Below are positions 25,551-34,275 of a stretch of DNA of 64,000 nt, one piece after another. A program made the position numbers and the translations under genes. Each line of letters starts with the position of its first letter. Position 1 is the stretch's first letter. The stretch is from Mucilaginibacter corticis (lineage in GTDB: Bacteria; Bacteroidota; Bacteroidia; Sphingobacteriales; Sphingobacteriaceae): NCBI RefSeq assembly GCF_007558865.1, contig NZ_VLPK01000001.1, positions 1,302,001 through 1,366,000 of the forward strand. Reading direction: 5' to 3'. The notes beneath the pieces are model-generated. The model searched no databases, was not told the DNA's origin, and saw nothing but the letters and a program-made list of their open reading frames with translations.

Positions 25551-26360
25551 CTCGGTTTTATGATTTATCTCTTTTACGATCTCGTCTAACTTTTGCGTCG
25601 TGACTATGATGTTGTTAACCACAATTACATTCTCTTTATCTTTAGGGTTTTCATGATTAAACAGTTGCCCTAAACCAAGCAGGGTAGCTACCTGCGCCCT
25701 GACTTTATGCGACTGGATCCAGGCGATATCCCGCAACCTGCCATTTTGTACCTTAACTTTTTCAACCTGGTTGTTGATCAGTAAGAACGACAATAACGTA
25801 ATTACCGAAGCAGAAAGAATCAGCGTGATGATCCAGTAATGTAAACGTTCGAGAGATAATTGCGATGCTCTTACGTCATCAATGGATTGCCGTTGCAGGT
25901 TGGCTATCTCGGTATCAAAAAAACTTTGAATGGCTATAATATTTTTGATATGCTTGCCCCGCTCCGCGTAGGTTCTTGTATTGTTTGAGTCGGCCTTTAT
26001 CAGCCAGTCTTCTTCGGCGTTAATTTGCTTTGCAAGGGTATCCAGCTTCTGTCCCTCAGAATTACTTACCAGCCTTTTAAGCCGGCGCATGTCAAAGCTG
26101 ATCTCCCAAAGGCCCTTTCCGTAAGTTTCAACATAGGCTTGCGATGGACTGTTCTTGTAAGTGGAAATGTAAATTACCGCGTTTTTAAAATCGTTTGATA
26201 CTTTTTGATGTTCGCTGATAAGCGTAGTGGTATTAATAACATCGTTATTAGATTTGATGAGCAGGGTATAGTTTCTTTGCGTAAGGTAGATTATTGCTAC
26301 CAGCAAACCGATAATGACAGTTCCTAAAAATAGGTTAGTATTACCTTTATTTCTTTCCAT
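25545..26360 (-). CDS. CHASE3-like sensor with histidine dimerisation domain but no ATPase domain
   Basis: 271 residues: membrane helix (about 10-28), periplasmic helical region (about 30-172) like a CHASE3/4HB sensor, second helix (about 173-195), then a cytoplasmic segment LRDIAWIQSHKVRAQVATLL GLG. That is the Bacteroidota form of the histidine-kinase H-box (compare IAWIQSHEVRAPVA), with the phospho-accepting His kept. The two DHp helices are completed by NIIVTTQKLDEIVKEINHKT and the protein stops there. No HATPase domain follows, and a strong terminator overlaps the gene end, so this looks like a natural terminus rather than truncation. It may act as a phosphotransfer or dimerisation partner of another kinase. 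Confidence 0.75.
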   Translation of the reverse strand: MERNKGNTNLFLGTVIIGLLVAIIYLTQRNYTLLIKSNNDVINTTTLISEHQKVSNDFKNAVIYISTYKNSPSQAYVETYGKGLWEISFDMRRLKRLVSNSEGQKLDTLAKQINAEEDWLIKADSNNTRTYAERGKHIKNIIAIQSFFDTEIANLQRQSIDDVRASQLSLERLHYWIITLILSASVITLLSFLLINNQVEKVKVQNGRLRDIAWIQSHKVRAQVATLLGLGQLFNHENPKDKENVIVVNNIIVTTQKLDEIVKEINHKTEV

Positions 26361-26659
26361 CTCAAATAATTAGGTGTTTAAACGTTGTTATAAAAAATTG
26401 ATCCTTGTTAAAATGTTCATAGATAATCCCTGCCGGATGAAACACAACAATAACAGAACTATTTTGGTTTCATAACGTCCTAATTTTAAATATCATATGC
26501 CAAATAACAAATCATTGAGCGATTTTTATGCAAGCTTGATAAATTTTTTACACAGACGTGTGAAAATATAACAGGCAGTTAATTTTGATGTCGCAACAAT
26601 TAAAAAATAACATAAATGGCTTTTGAAAATTCCCGAACTTTTTTTAAAAATTCAGAACA
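26361..26659. other. AT-rich intergenic region
   Basis: 299 bp between the SDR stop and the sensor start, both genes on the minus strand. No ORF, hairpin or repeat of note; it should carry the promoter of the sensor gene, but no clean -33/-7 pair was read. Confidence 0.5.
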
Positions 26660-27430
26660 TTATTTAATTCCGTGGGGCAGGGTACTTACAGATGTCCATC
26701 CGCCATCAACAATTAAACTTTGCCCGGTAATATGTTTGGCCTTGTCAGACACCAAAAACAGCGCGGTATCTGCAATGTCGCTTACATAAGCAGGGCGGCC
26801 CATCGGGGTAATTTCAGACCATACCTGTTCATAATTCTCTTCTTCGGTAGTTCGCTCGGTTAACGTGGCACCGGGCGCTATGGTGTTTACATTTATTTTA
26901 TAAGGCGATAGCTCAATGACCAGGTTTTTGGCCAGCATTTCAATAGCGGCTTTGGTCATAGCATAGGCGGCAAGGCTTTTAAGCGCCTGGTGCCCTACTA
27001 CCGATGATGTGAAAAGTATAGTACCGCCGCTTTCCTGCAGCTTCATTTTATTGGATGCAGCCTGTGCCAGGAAAAACGACCCGCCGAGATTTACATGCAA
27101 TACTTTAAAAAAGGCTTCGGGCGAATAGGTGGCAAAATCGCCAAACAGGGTAATACCGGCATTGGCAATTACGATATCCAGGTGCCCGTACAGATCGACA
27201 GCAGCGTCGACCATTTTATTGATAAATGAAATTTCACTGGCATCGCCCGGAAACGGGATACAGGCTTTGCCGTTATCAGCGTTGATCTTGGTTGCCGCTT
27301 CTTCGGCTAACCTACCATCTTGGTCGTTTAGCAATACGGTTGCGCCATTTGCTACCAGTAATCTGCATATCTCAAAACCAATGCCCTGGCCTGCACCGGT
27401 AACAATGGCTACCTTGTTTTTAAAATCCAT
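26660..27430 (-). CDS. Short-chain dehydrogenase/reductase (SDR)
   Basis: 256-residue classical SDR with a Rossmann fold. The cofactor loop is VTGAGQGIG (about 10-18), Asp in FPGDAS binds the adenine side, NAG occurs in IVIANAGITLFGDF, and the catalytic Ser-Tyr-Lys set is SSVVGHQALKSLAAYAMTKAAIEM. Asn in LHVNLGGSF completes the tetrad. Asp38 in LLNDQDGR, at the end of the second strand, favours NAD(H). The C-terminus ITGQSLIVDGGW is standard. The substrate, a sugar, polyol or 3-oxoacyl compound, cannot be told from sequence. It stands alone, co-directional with the BamA-like gene upstream (about 45 bp). Confidence 0.93.
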   Translation of the reverse strand: MDFKNKVAIVTGAGQGIGFEICRLLVANGATVLLNDQDGRLAEEAATKINADNGKACIPFPGDASEISFINKMVDAAVDLYGHLDIVIANAGITLFGDFATYSPEAFFKVLHVNLGGSFFLAQAASNKMKLQESGGTILFTSSVVGHQALKSLAAYAMTKAAIEMLAKNLVIELSPYKINVNTIAPGATLTERTTEEENYEQVWSEITPMGRPAYVSDIADTALFLVSDKAKHITGQSLIVDGGWTSVSTLPHGIK

Positions 27431-27474
27431 GTGCTAATTTGCATAATTGATATGCAGTTTGCAAGCGCTAATTT

Positions 27475-28803
27475 TTAGAACGATTCATTTAAATTAAGAA
27501 AGAATCCTTTATTGCCAAATCTGCCGAAGGCATAATCTAATGCAAGGTTGGTACGGGTGGCTTTGTTAAACAATACACGTAAGCCTGCGCCGTAACCGGG
27601 CTGGAATACCTGGAAAAGCTTGGTGCCATGCTCGTCATTCGCGGTTTGTAAACTGCCGAAAGCAACACCGCTCAAAAATTTATTGGCTAATATTGGGAAG
27701 CGAAACTCCGCTTCGGTATCATTAAACTGCGTACCCTTAAAATATTGCGATGTATAACCGCGCCCGCTCCTGAAAGAACCATCCCTGGCGGTTCCCGGTA
27801 ATTCAAGGTACGGGATCTCGCCGCTTACTAAATATGATCCCCAGTTCCAGAACGCCAATACGGTTTCAGGGGCAATATCAGACAAGCTAATGTATTTCCT
27901 CAGATCGGTAGTAAACTGAACTGAGTTTTTAGTACTGCCCACCCACGTCTGGTTTATCCTGATCCCTGCATCAAAATAAACGCCTTTGTAGGCTCGGTTG
28001 GGGTTATCGCGGGTAGTGTAAGCTACGTTAAAAAGAAAGCCGTCCGCAGCGTAATGATTCTGCGGGAAACCGTGTTCATTGTTATAAACGCTTGAAGGGG
28101 TGGCGTTATTAGTAGTATCCTTAACAGAAATACTGTTACGTATCTCGAATGACATACCTGCACCTACAAACAGGTTTTTAGCAACCTCTTTATAAACCTT
28201 TTCCCTGAAATTATAATACAACGAATGGATGGCATAAACCTTACGCGCCGGGTCGGCCAGTACTTTGGCTGCCGGGCTGCCATCGGTTATACTTCTGCCA
28301 ATGCCCAGGCCATAATCAGGCGTTACAGTCTTTGCGGCTACTATGTTACCCTGAAAGTTCCACTTATTGCCGGGGGTAAAGATATTATGGTTCAAATAAA
28401 AGTAAATGATGCCCTTACTGGTAATAGATGCCGATGTGGCGGCAACTGATAGCAGCGTATTAGGGTCGGTCCCCAATTTTCTGCCGGCTACTGCTTTTAT
28501 ACCCAATTGCGCGCCTATAGTAGGGTTAGCTGCTACGTTAGGCACAATTGTAATGCCCGAACTTTTATGCAAGGTATCCGCTTCTTTTTTGGGATGTAAA
28601 ATATTGCGGGTAAGGTCGCCAAAATCATATTGCTTGTTGATGTTTTCCTTAACAGGCGCGCTTTGTTTCTTTTTTATGCGTAATGAATCTGCCTTTAATG
28701 AGTCTGCAGGCATAGTTTGGGCATATGTTAACATTGGTACTGCCATAAAAAGCAGCAACAATGTTAACAGAAAATTATTTTTATGCAGGGTGGTAAAATG
28801 CAT
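27475..28803 (-). CDS. BamA/TamA family (Omp85-like) outer-membrane protein
   Basis: 442-residue outer-membrane beta-barrel. A signal peptide ends near MLTYAQ (about 29), then a short periplasmic linker (30-90) with no room for POTRA domains, so this is a barrel-only member. Barrel signatures include NPTIGAQLGIKAVAGRK at the start, GRGYTSQYFKGTQFNDTEAE (matching the conserved RGF/RGY loop 6 segment of Omp85 proteins) and a C-terminal phenylalanine (LNLNESF). Such short bacterial-surface-antigen proteins are frequent in Bacteroidota, and their cargo is usually unknown. It is upstream of the SDR gene by 45 bp; a shared function is not evident. Confidence 0.9.
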   Translation of the reverse strand: MHFTTLHKNNFLLTLLLLFMAVPMLTYAQTMPADSLKADSLRIKKKQSAPVKENINKQYDFGDLTRNILHPKKEADTLHKSSGITIVPNVAANPTIGAQLGIKAVAGRKLGTDPNTLLSVAATSASITSKGIIYFYLNHNIFTPGNKWNFQGNIVAAKTVTPDYGLGIGRSITDGSPAAKVLADPARKVYAIHSLYYNFREKVYKEVAKNLFVGAGMSFEIRNSISVKDTTNNATPSSVYNNEHGFPQNHYAADGFLFNVAYTTRDNPNRAYKGVYFDAGIRINQTWVGSTKNSVQFTTDLRKYISLSDIAPETVLAFWNWGSYLVSGEIPYLELPGTARDGSFRSGRGYTSQYFKGTQFNDTEAEFRFPILANKFLSGVAFGSLQTANDEHGTKLFQVFQPGYGAGLRVLFNKATRTNLALDYAFGRFGNKGFFLNLNESF

Positions 28804-28917
28804 TCTTATACATAGTTAATATTGTTACCAGGCTAAATAGCTTGTACATCCTTAACCAATATTTCAGTTAAATGTTTAAACTTAAATTTATTGTAATGGG
28901 TAAATGACGGTTAATGT

Positions 28918-29454
28918 TTAAATATTCATCCATTGCAATCTGCGAATATCAAAGCCGAGCATCCGGGCCATAACAACAAATTGTGCCCTTATTTCATCCG
29001 GGATATTTGTCTCTTTAGACAATATGCGCAATTGATCAAGATTGCTACCGCATACGAGGGCATATTTGTATTCGGGGTCAATATCAATAACATTATATGA
29101 TGAGTAAAATGGCGGGGAGTATGAAACCTTAAACATCCCGAGTTCTTCGCCATCAACAAACTTTAGCTTGCCAGATGTTTCTACCCATTTATCCTTTTTA
29201 ATATCATATCCTTTGGTTATAACATTTACTGTACCGTCACTATTTAAAGCGTAATGTTCTGTTAGTTGCCCCATGTGCTTTACTGCATGATTGGGCAAAC
29301 GTGCAATTTCATACCAAAGGCCCATGTAGTTTTCTATATCAAAACCCTGTACCGGGATAGCCCCATCAGGGATCTCATCTGAGAATAATTTATAAACTAT
29401 AGCTGCCACACCAATACCGGCAGCCATGGCTATTACCAATTTTTCTTTTTTCAT
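28918..29454 (-). CDS. Lipocalin family protein (Blc-like)
   Basis: 178-residue lipocalin. An N-terminal hydrophobic segment (LVIAMAAGIGVAAIVYKLF) without a lipobox cysteine serves as signal anchor, in contrast to classical Blc lipoproteins. The lipocalin motif 1 is VQGFDIENYMGLWYEIARLP, followed by GTVNVITKGYDIKKDKW, GKLKFV, MFKVSYSPPFYSSYNVIDID and YALVCGSNLDQLRILSKE, in the order expected of bacterial lipocalins. It probably binds fatty acids or lysophospholipids for membrane upkeep. Its start is 55 bp from the divergent HAD gene. Confidence 0.9.
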   Translation of the reverse strand: MKKEKLVIAMAAGIGVAAIVYKLFSDEIPDGAIPVQGFDIENYMGLWYEIARLPNHAVKHMGQLTEHYALNSDGTVNVITKGYDIKKDKWVETSGKLKFVDGEELGMFKVSYSPPFYSSYNVIDIDPEYKYALVCGSNLDQLRILSKETNIPDEIRAQFVVMARMLGFDIRRLQWMNI

Positions 29455-29509
29455 CCTTTATAAAGTTTTTGCCAGCATATATTGTTTGCAGATTTTCTAA
29501 TTTAGCCAC

Positions 29510-30157
29510 ATGTCAAAATTTAAAACCATCATATTTGATCTTGACGGCACATTGGCTAATACCTTGCCCTTGTGTATTGCTGCCTTTAAAAAAAGCATTG
29601 AGCTGTTATTAAATAAAGAAATTAGCGACCAGGAAATTATAGCATCGTTTGGCCCGTCAGAAGAGGGTACTATCCGCAAACTTATACCGCAGCATGAGCA
29701 GGCTGGGGTTGAGGCTTACCTGTACCATTATCAACAATTACATTATACCTGCCCGGCACCCTTTGACGGGATCAAAGATTTGCTGCAGTTTTTAACTGAT
29801 CGTAAAGTACAATTGGCTATGGTTACCGGTAAAGGCGTACATAGTACAAAGATCTCGTTAGAGCAATTTGGACTGGCCCAATACTTTGAAATAGCAGAAA
29901 CCGGATCGCCGGAAGGGCCTAATAAGGTAAATGGTATCCGAAAGGTGCTAATCCGCCTGAACGCCGATGCTGCCGAAAGTTTATATGTAGGTGATGCGCC
30001 AAGCGATATCACTTATTGCAAACAAGTGGGTATCCCCATTGCAGCCGCCGCCTGGGCCGAAACTACTGATGCAAAAGAATTAATTCCCCTAAACCCGGAT
30101 TGGCTATTCTACACTGTTGCCGAATTTAAAACCTGGCTTACGGACCATATCAATTAA
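29510..30157 (+). CDS. HAD superfamily hydrolase (phosphoglycolate phosphatase-like)
   Basis: 215-residue haloacid-dehalogenase-type phosphatase with a small helical cap. Motif I is TIIFDLDGTLANT (nucleophile Asp10, Asp12), motif II MVTGKG, motif III Lys near GPNKVNGIRK, and motif IV YVGDAPSDITYCKQ. The cap (about 20-85) groups it with Gph/PgmB-type enzymes acting on small phosphosugars. 5'-nucleotidase or pyrophosphatase activity is also possible. It is divergent from the lipocalin gene and ends just before a strong bidirectional terminator whose left arm begins at the stop codon. Confidence 0.9.
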   Translation: MSKFKTIIFDLDGTLANTLPLCIAAFKKSIELLLNKEISDQEIIASFGPSEEGTIRKLIPQHEQAGVEAYLYHYQQLHYTCPAPFDGIKDLLQFLTDRKVQLAMVTGKGVHSTKISLEQFGLAQYFEIAETGSPEGPNKVNGIRKVLIRLNADAAESLYVGDAPSDITYCKQVGIPIAAAAWAETTDAKELIPLNPDWLFYTVAEFKTWLTDHIN

Positions 30158-30200
30158 AACACACAAACCCCGGATTAATGTCCGGGGTTTTGTGTGTTTT
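30156..30200. terminator. Bidirectional terminator between the HAD and sugar dehydrogenase genes
   Basis: Stem of about 19 bp (30156-30174 with 30181-30200, one bulged T), loop TTAATG, core CCCCGGA/TCCGGGG, flanked by A and T runs on both sides. It serves the convergent genes. Confidence 0.88.
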
Positions 30201-30206
30201 AAGGTT

Positions 30207-31448
30207 TTACTTTTTGTAAACGATCTTAAAGATAGCGCCCTTAAGATCATCAGCAACGTACAATGCGCCATCTGGTCCTTGTGCTAAACCCATAGGCCGA
30301 TATTTGATAGGCCCGCTTGGGTGTTCAATATCTGTGCCTGCAAAGTTATCTGCAAAAACTTCCCAATCGCCGGATACCTTGCCGTTAACAAATGGTATAA
30401 ATGCTACCAAATACCCTTTCTTTGGCGAAGCCGACTGACCGTGCAAGGCAACAAATATCCCGTTCTTATAACGTTTAGGGAACATGCTACCCGTATAAAA
30501 CAGCAGATCATTTGGTGCCATGTGGCCCGGGAAAGCTACTGCCGGGTCAGCATATTTATCGGTGCTTGTTTTACCATCGCCGCCATACTCAGGTGCCAGC
30601 ATTTTCTTTTTCTGGATCTGGTCATAATAAGCAAATGGCCAGCCCGCATCTAAACCCTCATGCAGTTCATAAACGGTTTCAGCAGGTAATTCGGCGCTTT
30701 GTTTTGGCGTGTAATATTGCGGAAATTTGTCGTCGAAGCTGCCACGCCCATGCTGGGTAGCGAACACTGCTTTGGTAACCGGGTTTATATCAATGCCTAC
30801 AGCGTTTTTAATCCCTTTTGCATAATGGATACCATCACTGAAGGCTTGATTAAACTTATTGGCTTTAAACTTCCAGATCCCCGCGGCCGAATCCAGTATC
30901 GGACACCCCGGAATGCCCTGCCCGGAACCACGTTGCCGGCAAGCGTCAGACCATGAGCCTATGGTTAAAAACAAATTTCCCTGGTCATCCAAAACCATTG
31001 ATTTTGAATTATCATGCGCGTGGTCTACCAGGCCCTGCACGATCACTTCAGGGTTTTCGGTATCGATCACTTCATCCTTACCATTCAGCTTATACCTGAA
31101 TATCCCGGTGTTTGACGCCGAGTATAAATAATGATCCTTGATCTTTACTCCCGTGCCGGGATAATTGGCAAATGCCAGTTTCTTGTCCAATCGGCCATCA
31201 TGATTGGTATCACTCAAAAAGTAAATGCCTTTACCTTTTCTTAAAGCATTCAGCTTTACATATACATCGCCACTACCGGTAACCGCTATGTGCCTTACCG
31301 GTCCAAGCGAATCGGCAACTATTGTTGCAGAAAAGCCGGCAGGCAGTCTCAGGTCTGCTTTTTTTACTAAATTTTTCCTGATGATAAAACCGCTAAGGCT
31401 TATTACTGCAGCAGCAAAGCCGGTTGCCAAAAGAATCTTTTTATTCAT
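30207..31448 (-). CDS. PQQ-dependent sugar (sorbosone/glucose) dehydrogenase-like beta-propeller
   Basis: 413-residue exported six-bladed propeller of the soluble glucose/sorbosone dehydrogenase type. The N-terminal hydrophobic helix (about 5-22) is a signal anchor. Propeller features include PAGFSATIVADSLGPVRHIA, GDVYVKLNAL, DTNHDGRLDK (a calcium-loop-like stretch), VDHAHDNSKSMVLDDQGNLF, KGIKNAVGIDINP, a heart-shaped run of Gly/Asp blades and AQGPDGALYVADDLKGAIFKI at the end. Typical PQQ-binding residues cannot be confirmed by reading. It would oxidise sugars or polyols in the periplasm. It is bounded by a terminator downstream and is not clearly linked to the GH51 gene upstream (100 bp). 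Confidence 0.85.
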   Translation of the reverse strand: MNKKILLATGFAAAVISLSGFIIRKNLVKKADLRLPAGFSATIVADSLGPVRHIAVTGSGDVYVKLNALRKGKGIYFLSDTNHDGRLDKKLAFANYPGTGVKIKDHYLYSASNTGIFRYKLNGKDEVIDTENPEVIVQGLVDHAHDNSKSMVLDDQGNLFLTIGSWSDACRQRGSGQGIPGCPILDSAAGIWKFKANKFNQAFSDGIHYAKGIKNAVGIDINPVTKAVFATQHGRGSFDDKFPQYYTPKQSAELPAETVYELHEGLDAGWPFAYYDQIQKKKMLAPEYGGDGKTSTDKYADPAVAFPGHMAPNDLLFYTGSMFPKRYKNGIFVALHGQSASPKKGYLVAFIPFVNGKVSGDWEVFADNFAGTDIEHPSGPIKYRPMGLAQGPDGALYVADDLKGAIFKIVYKK

Positions 31449-31548
31449 TTAATGGATAGATAATTGTGATATAGATTATGTGGAAAATACGCGCAGCAAG
31501 GTACACATAAACTGCAATCGCTCAATTATCTATCCGAATAGTTACTTT

Positions 31549-34005
31549 CTATTTCTTAAGCTTTAAAATAGTGTATGAATTAGCAGGGAAACTGTATTCG
31601 AATGTTTTCTCTGTGGCTGATAAAGTACTTTCTTTTGTTGCAATACGAGCCGGGGCTTGCGGTGTGTTTTCTGCTTTCGGATCGCCTGATAGAGTGGAGA
31701 CCATTATTGGAGCTTTTGCTGTAAAGTTGTCTACATCAACCGATGTTTTAGTTGCTGTTGATTTTGTATTTACCACGTGTAATATCAACTCATCACCACT
31801 TTCGCTGCGGGTGGCGGTTACGTCAAGGTCGCCCTCTACACTGTCAAATACGCGTAATGGCGCATGGTTCTTAGCGGCCATTTGGGTTGCATAAAAAGGC
31901 GGCATCCCCCATACCTGCGATGGCGTAAAAAACACCTGTCCCTGGTCCCAGCCGTTATCATTCTGGCCCAGTGCCTGCAAGCCGTTTGCCGCGCATGAGG
32001 TCAGCACAAAATCGCCTTGACGGCGTACGGCATTCATGGTAGTGGCGTGGCCCAATGCGCGCTGCATGTTGTGTAACCCGCCGTTCTCCTCAAAAATGGT
32101 AACCTTTAGTTTGGTGTTAGGGTCCCACTTCAAAAACAGATCATGCATGTTCTGCAAATTCTTATCAACTATCTTACCCGCGTTTGCTTCATCGGCATCG
32201 GTATGCAGGTCCCAGTAATCGGCTTTGCCGTTAACAGCCTTAAATACCATCTCCATATTTTCTAAAGATTTAGGCCGCCACCATGCCGCGCAGATCACTT
32301 TAATGTCCGGGTTTTTAGCGTGTATGGCATCATATAACAGGTTAAAGCGCTCACTATAGTGTTTGTAATCATTTGTCAGGTCATCCCAGATCACTTCTTC
32401 ATTGCCCAGCTCAATATAATGTAATTTATAAGGTGCAGGGTGCCCGTTTGCTGCCCGCTTCTTACCCCAGGTAGTAGTGGCGCTGCCGGTAAGATACTCA
32501 ACCATATTGCTCACATCTTCGGGCGTTTCTTCAACGTTGATGGCGAAAGCCGGCTCAAAGCCCGCGGCGTTGCAGTAGGCAACAAACTCTTCAATACCAA
32601 AGCCATTGCTGGTGTATGGGTGCCAATGCCCTTCGTACGGCGGGCGTTTATCGGCCGGCCCGATCATGTTGTGCCATTTATAATCAGGAGCGTTCACCAT
32701 GGTACCGCCGTAACGCACAAAGTTTAACCCTTCCTGCTGCATTTTGGTGGCTATGTCCGCACGGATAGGTAGGCCTTTAAACTGGTCTTTGCCGGTGCTC
32801 ATCAGTACGGCCTGATCTATTTCTAATTTGCCCTTTTTATCAATAGATATAACAAAACGAGCCTTCGTATCTGTCGCATTAGCATTGAACGTAAAAGCAA
32901 ATTTGGTCCAGTTTTCCAATTTGCTATTTGAAGTAAATTTGACGAACGCGTAAGTTTTTTTGCCGTCAGCATTTTGTAAAGCAACGGTAATCGGAAGATT
33001 GGCGTCAGCGGTTTTTAGAAAAACATATCCCTGAAATTTTTGTCCTTTCCTAACCGAAATACCCCAGCGGCCAAGCCCGCTATTGGCCACACCCAATTTA
33101 CCCGCGCCGCCTGCATATTCTAATACTTGCGATTGTTTACCATTGTAGGCATCGCTATTGTTCAAAGCAAATTTGCCGTTAACGGTACCTGTTTTAATAC
33201 CATCCCACATAGCACTTACGGCCGGCATTTGCTTGCCGATAAACTCGTTTTTAATGACGGCGTTGTTTTGTTTGATCACTACATCTTTAAATTTAACATC
33301 GGCATTAAAAGTACGTAAACCTATCTTTCCGGATAGCAGCGGACTGTTTTCATCTGTGAAATCAATTGCCGGTGAACTATTATTATTTAAATAAACCAAG
33401 ATCCTTGCGCCTTTAACTTCAACTTTTAAATGCAACCAAGCATCTTTATCAAACGTCGCTTTAACTTCTTTAAGCAATTTGAAATTATGTACGTGTTTAC
33501 CCAAAACCAATGCCTGGCGCTGCGGGGCTATACTTATTTCGTAACCATCAAAATCGTCCATGCCTTCCTGCTCATTGTTTACCCGTACAATAAAACCGGC
33601 AATTTGGTTTTCCTTGCCAAACTTCAAATCTGCTTCTACGCTGCCGTCTTTTATCACCGGGTTTTCACGAATTAATTTATACCCCGGCCCCGAGTTTACA
33701 GACACGGCCCCGTCAGCAACTTTCCAGTTGCCCTGCAGGGTTTTCCAGCCTGCTATTTTATCAGCCGGTGCAGGCTCTTCAAAACTTTCGCCATATAAAC
33801 GCTGGTCGTACAATCCGCCGTAGATCTCGTGGTTCACATCTTCAATACATGAGCCATACATTTTATCGGGGATCTTGTTCAGCACCCGCGACGCGTCGAC
33901 AACGATACGCGCGTTTTGAGCCAATACGGTTAACGAAGAAAAAGTTATTGAACAGGCAATGGCTAATTTCTTTACCGCCTGGTTTGAGTTATTGAATCTG
34001 ATCAT
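31549..34005 (-). CDS. GH51 alpha-L-arabinofuranosidase with N-terminal laminin-G-like and carbohydrate-binding regions
   Basis: 818-residue secreted enzyme releasing arabinofuranose from arabinan or arabinoxylan. The signal peptide ends around SLTVLAQ (30). The GH51-type opening GSCIEDVNHEIYGGLYDQRL is followed by inserted beta-sandwich regions: a LamG-like domain (about 85-245) and a CBM-like domain (about 280-400). The catalytic barrel then follows, with LNFVRYGGTM, acid/base Glu536 in YIELGNEEVIWDD and the nucleophile at Glu639/Glu640 in TIFEENGG. The C-terminal beta domain ends in SFPANSYTILKLKK. It is divergent from the GH127 gene across 270 bp, suggesting joint control of two arabinofuranosidases of opposite anomeric type. 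Confidence 0.93.
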   Translation of the reverse strand: MIRFNNSNQAVKKLAIACSITFSSLTVLAQNARIVVDASRVLNKIPDKMYGSCIEDVNHEIYGGLYDQRLYGESFEEPAPADKIAGWKTLQGNWKVADGAVSVNSGPGYKLIRENPVIKDGSVEADLKFGKENQIAGFIVRVNNEQEGMDDFDGYEISIAPQRQALVLGKHVHNFKLLKEVKATFDKDAWLHLKVEVKGARILVYLNNNSSPAIDFTDENSPLLSGKIGLRTFNADVKFKDVVIKQNNAVIKNEFIGKQMPAVSAMWDGIKTGTVNGKFALNNSDAYNGKQSQVLEYAGGAGKLGVANSGLGRWGISVRKGQKFQGYVFLKTADANLPITVALQNADGKKTYAFVKFTSNSKLENWTKFAFTFNANATDTKARFVISIDKKGKLEIDQAVLMSTGKDQFKGLPIRADIATKMQQEGLNFVRYGGTMVNAPDYKWHNMIGPADKRPPYEGHWHPYTSNGFGIEEFVAYCNAAGFEPAFAINVEETPEDVSNMVEYLTGSATTTWGKKRAANGHPAPYKLHYIELGNEEVIWDDLTNDYKHYSERFNLLYDAIHAKNPDIKVICAAWWRPKSLENMEMVFKAVNGKADYWDLHTDADEANAGKIVDKNLQNMHDLFLKWDPNTKLKVTIFEENGGLHNMQRALGHATTMNAVRRQGDFVLTSCAANGLQALGQNDNGWDQGQVFFTPSQVWGMPPFYATQMAAKNHAPLRVFDSVEGDLDVTATRSESGDELILHVVNTKSTATKTSVDVDNFTAKAPIMVSTLSGDPKAENTPQAPARIATKESTLSATEKTFEYSFPANSYTILKLKK

Positions 34006-34275
34006 AAATTGGTTACCTGCAACAGGCTTAGTTTAATTTTGCAAAAATCAACCATTTTAACAATTGACAGTTGAACGCAATTGATATTTTTTAATTCAAA
34101 ATTGACTAATGTACCATTAATTAGCTCTCTAAGTTATCAATCCCGTGCAAGAAACAGCCAAATTTGTTCAAAAACAGGTTATATTTAAATTGGATATTGC
34201 ACGTTGATAATTTGTGTACAGATCACCTGTATCCATACATCAGCAGATTAAATTTTTAACTAACAGATACTATAA

